From Capsaspora owczarzaki ATCC 30864 (lineage: Eukaryota > Opisthokonta > Filasterea), in assembly GCF_000151315.2 (NCBI RefSeq), contig NW_011887300.1, positions 74,614 to 138,613 on the forward strand: 64,000 nucleotides of DNA. Direction: 5' to 3'. The translations under genes were made by a program, and so were the position numbers. Below are positions 58,270 to 64,000 of this stretch, one piece after another. Below the pieces are notes generated by a model. It was not told the DNA's origin. It was given only the letters and a program-made list of their open reading frames with translations, and searched no databases. Within the stretch, counting starts at the first letter, position 1, and every line of letters begins with the position of its first letter.

Positions 58270-60384
58270 TTAGGGACCGGACGGGGGCATCGAGTCCAGC
58301 ATGCGCCACGAACTGAGACTCACAATCTCGCCAACGACGGCTTGGTCGGAAAAGATTTCAACAAACATGGAGTCTTCGCGGGACGGGTACACTCGGGCGG
58401 AGGCACACAGGCGACCGCCTTGCACGTATGCCTCGATGACAGAGTGATCGATGAAGACGTGCATGTCAAATTCAATCAGATGCGTCTGCGGGCGAGTGAC
58501 TTTAAAGTTGCCATAGATGGTCGTGTTGCTGCCGTGCTGCGCCTGCGAGCTGTTGAGCCGAGTGATGGCAAAGGTGGCAATGAAGGGGTCGTTGGGGTCG
58601 GCAAGGCGCACCGCCTCTTCCGAAAGACCAGAGGGATCGATGGCAAAGAACATTGGCGTAAACTCTTCGTCCTCGTTCGACGCACGCACGTTGAGGCCGT
58701 AAACAAGGGTGTCGTCGGGAGCAACGATATTGTAGCGCTCCAGGAGTTTGCTCGAGGGCCGTGTTCGCTTGATGCTGTCTGACGAGAGCGGATACGGGAG
58801 CTGCAGGCGGAAGATGAGCTCCAGCTGGTCGCTAATCAGTGGGATGCGAGAAGGGAATCCTGGAATGAGCGAAATGCAAGTGGCGTTAAAGTTGTCGTCG
58901 CGCAAAGAGACCACGTTGGGATGCGGCGTAAACACGACAGAAACGTTGTCCGTGTCCAGCGAGACCACGCGCGGGAGAGTGTATGCACCAACCCATCCGC
59001 GAGCCTGAGAGTACGTGGTATTCTCCTCCTCTTGCAGCCAGCCAATCAGGACCTGCTTGCCAATGTTGGGATCAAAGAAGGACTTGGAGGCATAGTAGGA
59101 CGGGCCGATATCAATGTACTGGAACTGGCCACCGCCCATCGAGGGGCTGACGAGCTCCACCACTTGCTGCGCTTGGTTGTACTTCAAGGTGGACCAGGCG
59201 TCGTAGGCGCCAAAGATGGAGCCTTTGAGCATCCACAGCGAGTTCGGGTCAGAGCGATCGATCTGGAAAAAGTCCGGGCAGTTCCACATGCCGCCCGAGT
59301 CGTTGTTGGTGTACAGAATCTTGTTAAACTTCCATTCCGACAAGCTGCTGGACGGCGGCGAGGTGAAGAGCAGGATTGAGCCCTCGCGGTCGTTCGGGTA
59401 GATGATGCCGCCGCTGACCAGAAGATTCCACTGCCCGTTCGCCATCCACGCCGTGGTCGGGTCGCGGAAGTTTTTGGGATCAATGTCGGTCGGCAATCCG
59501 CTCGTGGTAATGATGGGATTGTTGGCCGATTTCGTCCAGTTGGTCAAGTAAGGATCGGACATGTTGGCGGGGTATGCGACGCACTGAGTTTGCGTCAGCT
59601 AGGAATCGATCAAAAAGCAAAACAACCCAAGAAGATTAGACACAAGAGCCGTTGGAACACATCACTCAACACTCATTGGGATCCAACCATGTTCATGACA
59701 CTGCAGTAAGTGGCTGAGAAGTGCTTACATTCATCGAAACGCCAGTGTAGACGATGACTGGGACGCCATTGTCTTGGATGGTCGTGCTGCCCGAGTATAC
59801 TCCATACGCGTCGTAACTGCCATACACAACAGAGTCGAAGGAGTTGAGCTGCAGTCGTACGAAGCGACGAAGCGGGAAGCAAGGATTGCGACGGAAATCA
59901 CGATCGCTCAGGCGAGTCGCTCGTCATGAGACAACCCCACATCTACAACGATCGGGATGACGAGCAAGGGGAGAGACGGGGGAGAGATGAGGGGTGGTGC
60001 GGAGGGGGAAAGAACGTACTCGTGATCGGGCGCCAGGATGAATGGAAGGTACGTCCAATGCAGCGCGTCGGTCGAGATCGCATGGCACCAGTGGATCTCG
60101 TACCACCACGGATTGAACGGGTTGCATTGGTAGAACAAGTGATAGCTAAACAATGCACAAGTGGTTGAGAGCGCGACGATGACGACGACAGCGAGGAGTT
60201 TCGATGAGCGGGGGTCTTACAAGCCGTTGATGTACATGGGTCCGTTCGGATCGTTCATCCAGCCCTCCTGTGGGGTAAAGTGGTAGCCAGGACGCTGCTC
60301 GACATACTCGGCAGATGCGCAGCGACCGCCGGCTGCCGCGGTGATGGCCAACAGCAGCACGACCAGCCAAGGAAGGAGTTTCAT
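58270..60384 (-). CDS. Secreted GH32 glycoside hydrolase (invertase/inulinase-like), copy 2
   Basis: 568 residues from exons 60384-60221, 60145-60020, 59816-59729 and 59598-58270. The middle exons are 126 and 88 nt, exactly as in copy 1, so the pair arose by tandem duplication. Signal peptide MKLLPWLVVLLLAITAAAGG. Motifs: WMNDPNG (nucleophile), [29 protein letters not shown], the transition-state box NFRDPTTAWM, MWNCPDFFQI where copy 1 has MWECPDFF, and VFIDHSVIEAYVQGGR. The Asn in place of the usual acid/base Glu of the EC(P/V)D motif suggests altered or lost hydrolytic activity. The start at 60384 sits 69 bases downstream of an LTR in the same orientation, and an open frame runs in phase from the LTR into this start. 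Confidence 0.9.
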
Positions 60385-60452
60385 CCCAATTGGCAAAAAA
60401 ACCGAGATTAAAAAAGAAGAATGAATTTGACAGGTCACAAATAAGGAGACAA

Positions 60453-60591
60453 TGTTATGATCAGAGATCCTTCCACGAAGATACGAGTAATGGGTTGATG
60501 ATGAGAGTGATGATAGGGAAACAAGAGACTTCACTTATACAAAGCGACGAGTGAACACACTCCAAATACAGATACACATCAATCCATAACA
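60453..60591 (-). repeat. 139-bp LTR, 3' LTR of chromovirus copy A
   Basis: Starts tgttatg and ends cataaca (inverted ends TG..CA). Identical by eye to 62664-62802. It borders the 3' end of the minus-strand pol region. Confidence 0.92.
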
Positions 60592-62600
60592 CTCCGCCTT
60601 TCTTTCCCCCCCTTTCGAGACATTCCCAAAGCACTAGCGCTTCTTGCGTTTGGCACTTTCCCGAGTAGGCTTGTTCGGGTTAGCCTTATGAAATGCCTCC
60701 GTCATTCGATGGTGTTCTCCAAACACCTCCCACGGCTCAACAGTCGGTTCCTCCACGCCTGTCCACTTGACCTTGTACCAGAGCGTTCCTTTGTCAATAA
60801 AAGAATCAACAATCTTTTCCGCTTGATAATACTTTTCGCCTTTCATGTGAATGGGACGAGGCTCGGACACTGGCCGGCCAGGTATGCCATCCGCCCCCAC
60901 GGCCTTGACCCGTGAAACATGGAAGCGAGGATGATGCTTCATGAACTTTGGCAGGCGAAGCAGCACGGTGTGCTTGTCCGCCTCGAGCACTTCGAACGGA
61001 CCAATGTACGTCGGGTTGAACTTCGTGGCCACCGTCTCGAGACGCAGCTGCCGCGTGTCCAGCCACACATTGTCGCCAACCTGGTACCCAGGGGCGGGAG
61101 TCCGATGCTTGTCCACTTTGGCCGAACTGAGCTCATTCGCTCGGGCCAACTCCTTCCTGGTGTCCTCAACAATCGTACGAATGAGCGCGATGTGCTCATC
61201 AACGTCCGACTCTCGTTCAGGAGGAGTAATTTTCCATGACGTCCGAGCTTCAAAGCCCTGGCTCGCCATGAACGGCGTCACCTTTGTGCTTGCGTTGACC
61301 GACGAGTTCATGGCAATCTCGGCCCAGGGTAGCAACTCCACCCAATCGTCATGACTGTGGTTCACGTAATTACGCAAAACCTGAGCCATCACTGCATGCT
61401 GTCGCTCAAGAGACCCGTTCGTGTTGGGGTGAAACGACGTTGACGCCCGCTGCCTAATGCCAAGCCCCTTGCAGATGCTGGTCATGTGCTCAGCTAGGAA
61501 CCGTGAATCACGATCGTGCAGCAGCGTGTTGGGCAGCCCATGGTACGCAAACACGCGATCCATGAGCGCCCTCGTCACCATCGCGCTACTGCTATCCTTG
61601 GAAAACGGGATGAGATGCACCTGCTTTGAAAGCAAGCACTGAGCAGTGAGCACCGCGTCGTGCTTGTGCCCACGGTAATCCTTCGACGGCACCAGATCCG
61701 TGACCAAGTCAATAGCCACATCCTGCCACACACCAGCAGGCACTTCGATCGATGCGTTCAGGCCAGCTTGCTTGAGATGCGACGGCTTGTTCTGCTGGCA
61801 GAGAGTGCAACCAGCCACGTACTTTTCGATGTACTCCATCATGTTGTGCCAAACATGCGTTTGCTTGACACGCAAATTCGTGCGGTGCTTGCCACCATGA
61901 CCCGCCCCCTTGGCATCGTGGCACTCGGCCACAACCAGTCGACGACAGTCACCTTCCGGGACGTAGATGCGCTTGCTCCCATCTCTCCAAAGGCCATCAG
62001 CCAGCGTGAGTCCGAGCAGCTTCTGCAACTTCTGGTCAGGGGGGCTGGTGCCAACTTGTGCGCGGATCTGATCCTCGATCGACACCTCCGCCGCCACCGC
62101 CTTCGCTGCGCTTTGACCTGCTCCAGCCGACGTGCTCGCCACTGTGGCTGCGGCCGCGACCGTGCTGTCCAGCTGACCCGGCGTGAACGCCTTGCGAGCG
62201 GCTTCGCCTCGCACACTGCCCTCAAAGTTTGGGTTGCGTGACAGGCAGTCTGCCAGAGGCTGCGACACACCAGCCGTGAACACAATCTTGAAATCGCACT
62301 GGCTGAGCTCCTCGATCCATCGCGCCATCCGGTAGTTCCTGACCTCCAAGTTCTGGTAGTTCACCAAGTTCTTGTGATCCGACTTGAAAATCACCTTGTG
62401 CCTGGATCCCGTCAGCAGATGTCTCCAACGACGCACTGCCCGCACAATCGCCAACAGCTCCTTATCCGTCGTGCTGTAGTTCCGCTCCGCGCTTGACAGA
62501 CGCTTCGAGTAGTACCCCACCAGTTTGAGACCTTTCATGTCCGACGGATTGCCACCAGGCTTCATGTTGTAGAGCACCGCGCGAGTGAAATCAAATCCCA
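60453..62600 (-). mobile_element. Ty3/Gypsy chromovirus, copy A (incomplete)
   Basis: Fossil copy of an LTR retrotransposon on the minus strand. Parts seen in order: end of RNase H, integrase with zinc-binding and core domains, and a C-terminal chromodomain, then the 3' LTR. The gag, protease, reverse-transcriptase parts and a matching 5' LTR are not present on its other side, so the copy is broken (at least one major break). The near-perfect match to copy B suggests a recent insertion. Confidence 0.92.
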
Positions 62601-62663
62601 AAAAAAGACAAAGCAAGGAAATAAGAAAAAAAAAAAAGAAAAAAGAAAGAAAAGTGAAGCAAC
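62601..62663. other. A-rich spacer between the two chromovirus copies
   Basis: About 60 bases, mostly A with some G, between the inner limit of copy A and the LTR of copy B. Origin not clear. Confidence 0.5.
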
Positions 62664-62802
62664 TGTTATGATCAGAGATCCTTCCACGAAGATACGAGTA
62701 ATGGGTTGATGATGAGAGTGATGATAGGGAAACAAGAGACTTCACTTATACAAAGCGACGAGTGAACACACTCCAAATACAGATACACATCAATCCATAA
62801 CA
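62664..62802 (-). repeat. 139-bp LTR, 3' LTR of chromovirus copy B
   Basis: Same sequence as 60453-60591. It is followed on the plus strand by the same internal sequence as the first LTR. Confidence 0.92.
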
Positions 62803-63433
62803 CTCCGCCTTTCTTTCCCCCCCTTTCGAGACATTCCCAAAGCACTAGCGCTTCTTGCGTTTGGCACTTTCCCGAGTAGGCTTGTTCGGGTTAGCCTTAT
62901 GAAATGCCTCCGTCATTCGATGGTGTTCTCCAAACACCTCCCACGGCTCAACAGTCGGTTCCTCCACGCCTGTCCACTTGACCTTGTACCAGAGCGTTCC
63001 TTTGTCAATAAAAGAATCAACAATCTTTTCCGCTTGATAATACTTTTCGCCTTTCATGTGAATGGGACGAGGCTCGGACACTGGCCGGCCAGGTATGCCA
63101 TCCGCCCCCACGGCCTTGACCCGTGAAACATGGAAGCGAGGATGATGCTTCATGAACTTTGGCAGGCGAAGCAGCACGGTGTGCTTGTCCGCCTCGAGCA
63201 CTTCGAACGGACCAATGTACGTCGGGTTGAACTTCGTGGCCACCGTCTCGAGACGCAGCTGCCGCGTGTCCAGCCACACATTGTCGCCAACCTGGTACCC
63301 AGGGGCGGGAGTCCGATGCTTGTCCACTTTGGCCGAACTGAGCTCATTCGCTCGGGCCAACTCCTTCCTGGTGTCCTCAACAATCGTACGAATGAGCGCG
63401 ATGTGCTCATCAACGTCCGACTCTCGTTCAGGA

Positions 63434-63533
63434 NNNNNNNNNNNNNNNNNNNNNNNNNNNNNNNNNNNNNNNNNNNNNNNNNNNNNNNNNNNNNNNNNNN
63501 NNNNNNNNNNNNNNNNNNNNNNNNNNNNNNNNN
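63434..63533. other. Assembly gap (100 N)
   Basis: Run of exactly 100 N inside copy B. The round number suggests a placeholder of unknown length, and the tandem repeated context makes local misassembly likely. Confidence 0.99.
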
Positions 63534-64000
63534 ACCGACGAGTTCATGGCAATCTCGGCCCAGGGCAGCAACTCCACCCAATCGTCGTGACTGTGGTTCA
63601 CGTAATTACGCAAAACCTGAGCCATCACTGCATGCTGTCGCTCAAGAGACCCGTTCGTGTTGGGGTGAAACGACGTTGACGCCCGCTGCCTAATGCCAAG
63701 CCCCTTGCAGATGCTGGTCATGTGCTCAGCTAGGAACCGTGAATCACGATCGTGCAGCAGCGTGTTGGGCAGCCCATGGTACGCAAACACGCGATCCATG
63801 AGCGCCCTCGTCACCATCGCGCTACTGCTATCCTTGGAAAACGGGATGAGATGCACCTGCTTTGAAAGCAAGCACTGAGCAGTGAGCACCGCGTCGTGCT
63901 TGTGCCCACGGTAATCCTTCGACGGCACCAGATCCGTGACCAAGTCAATAGCCACATCCTGCCACACACCAGCAGGCACTTCGATCGATGCGTTCAGGCC

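Larger units (their letters stand above)
62664..64000 (-). mobile_element. Ty3/Gypsy chromovirus, copy B (runs out of the window)
   Basis: Second minus-strand copy: 3' LTR, chromodomain and part of the integrase, continuing past the window end. It contains an assembly gap, so completeness cannot be judged. It differs from copy A at very few visible positions, implying a young family. Confidence 0.9.

Overview
This is nuclear DNA from a compact, intron-rich unicellular eukaryote. About 23 genes lie on both strands, mostly 100-600 bp apart. Many are split by short introns (often about 60-150 bp) with GT..AG ends and, unusually often, GC..AG ends. The gene set (GPAT3/4-type acyltransferase, retriever subunit VPS35L, dynactin p27/DCTN6, PDPK1, WBP1/VOPP1-like membrane protein, PTRHD1, DCUN1D, a class C GPCR) points to an opisthokont or close relative. 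My best guess is a unicellular holozoan such as Capsaspora; this is inference from gene content and style, not a database match.

Layout. 1-16.8 kb: 3' part of a glycerol-3-phosphate acyltransferase, a 62-aa hydrophilic ORF, a pyridoxamine-oxidase-like flavoprotein, an MFS transporter, VPS35L, a Gln-rich CCCH zinc-finger protein, DCTN6, and a WBP1/VOPP1-like protein built from tiny exons. 17-32.7 kb: two secreted glucose/sorbosone-dehydrogenase-like genes in inverted, head-to-head arrangement. They enclose a GABA-B-like receptor with a glycine-betaine-binding (OpuAC-like) ectodomain and a tail-anchored AMP-forming acyl-CoA-synthetase-like gene. 34.8-55.7 kb: transketolase, DCUN1D-like protein, two histidine phosphatases (one MINPP-like), an NT5DC-type HAD nucleotidase, RFT1 flippase, mitochondrial dicarboxylate carrier, PDPK1 and PTRHD1. 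55.9-60.4 kb: a tandem pair of secreted GH32 (invertase-like) genes. 60.45 kb to the end: two tandem, incomplete Ty3/Gypsy chromovirus copies with identical 139-bp LTRs and a 100-N assembly gap.

Most genes are unrelated housekeeping genes rather than an operon-like system. Shared themes are secreted or lumenal carbohydrate and phosphate enzymes (GSDH pair, GH32 pair, two histidine phosphatases) and membrane/endosome functions. The most interesting points are the OpuAC/7TM/coiled-coil receptor, the 14-nt and 3-nt microexons, recurrent GC-AG introns, the mosaic inverted GSDH duplication, and an LTR lying just upstream of, and in the same direction as, a GH32 gene. All exon boundaries were read by eye from splice consensus, reading-phase agreement and family resemblance; no transcript or search evidence was available.
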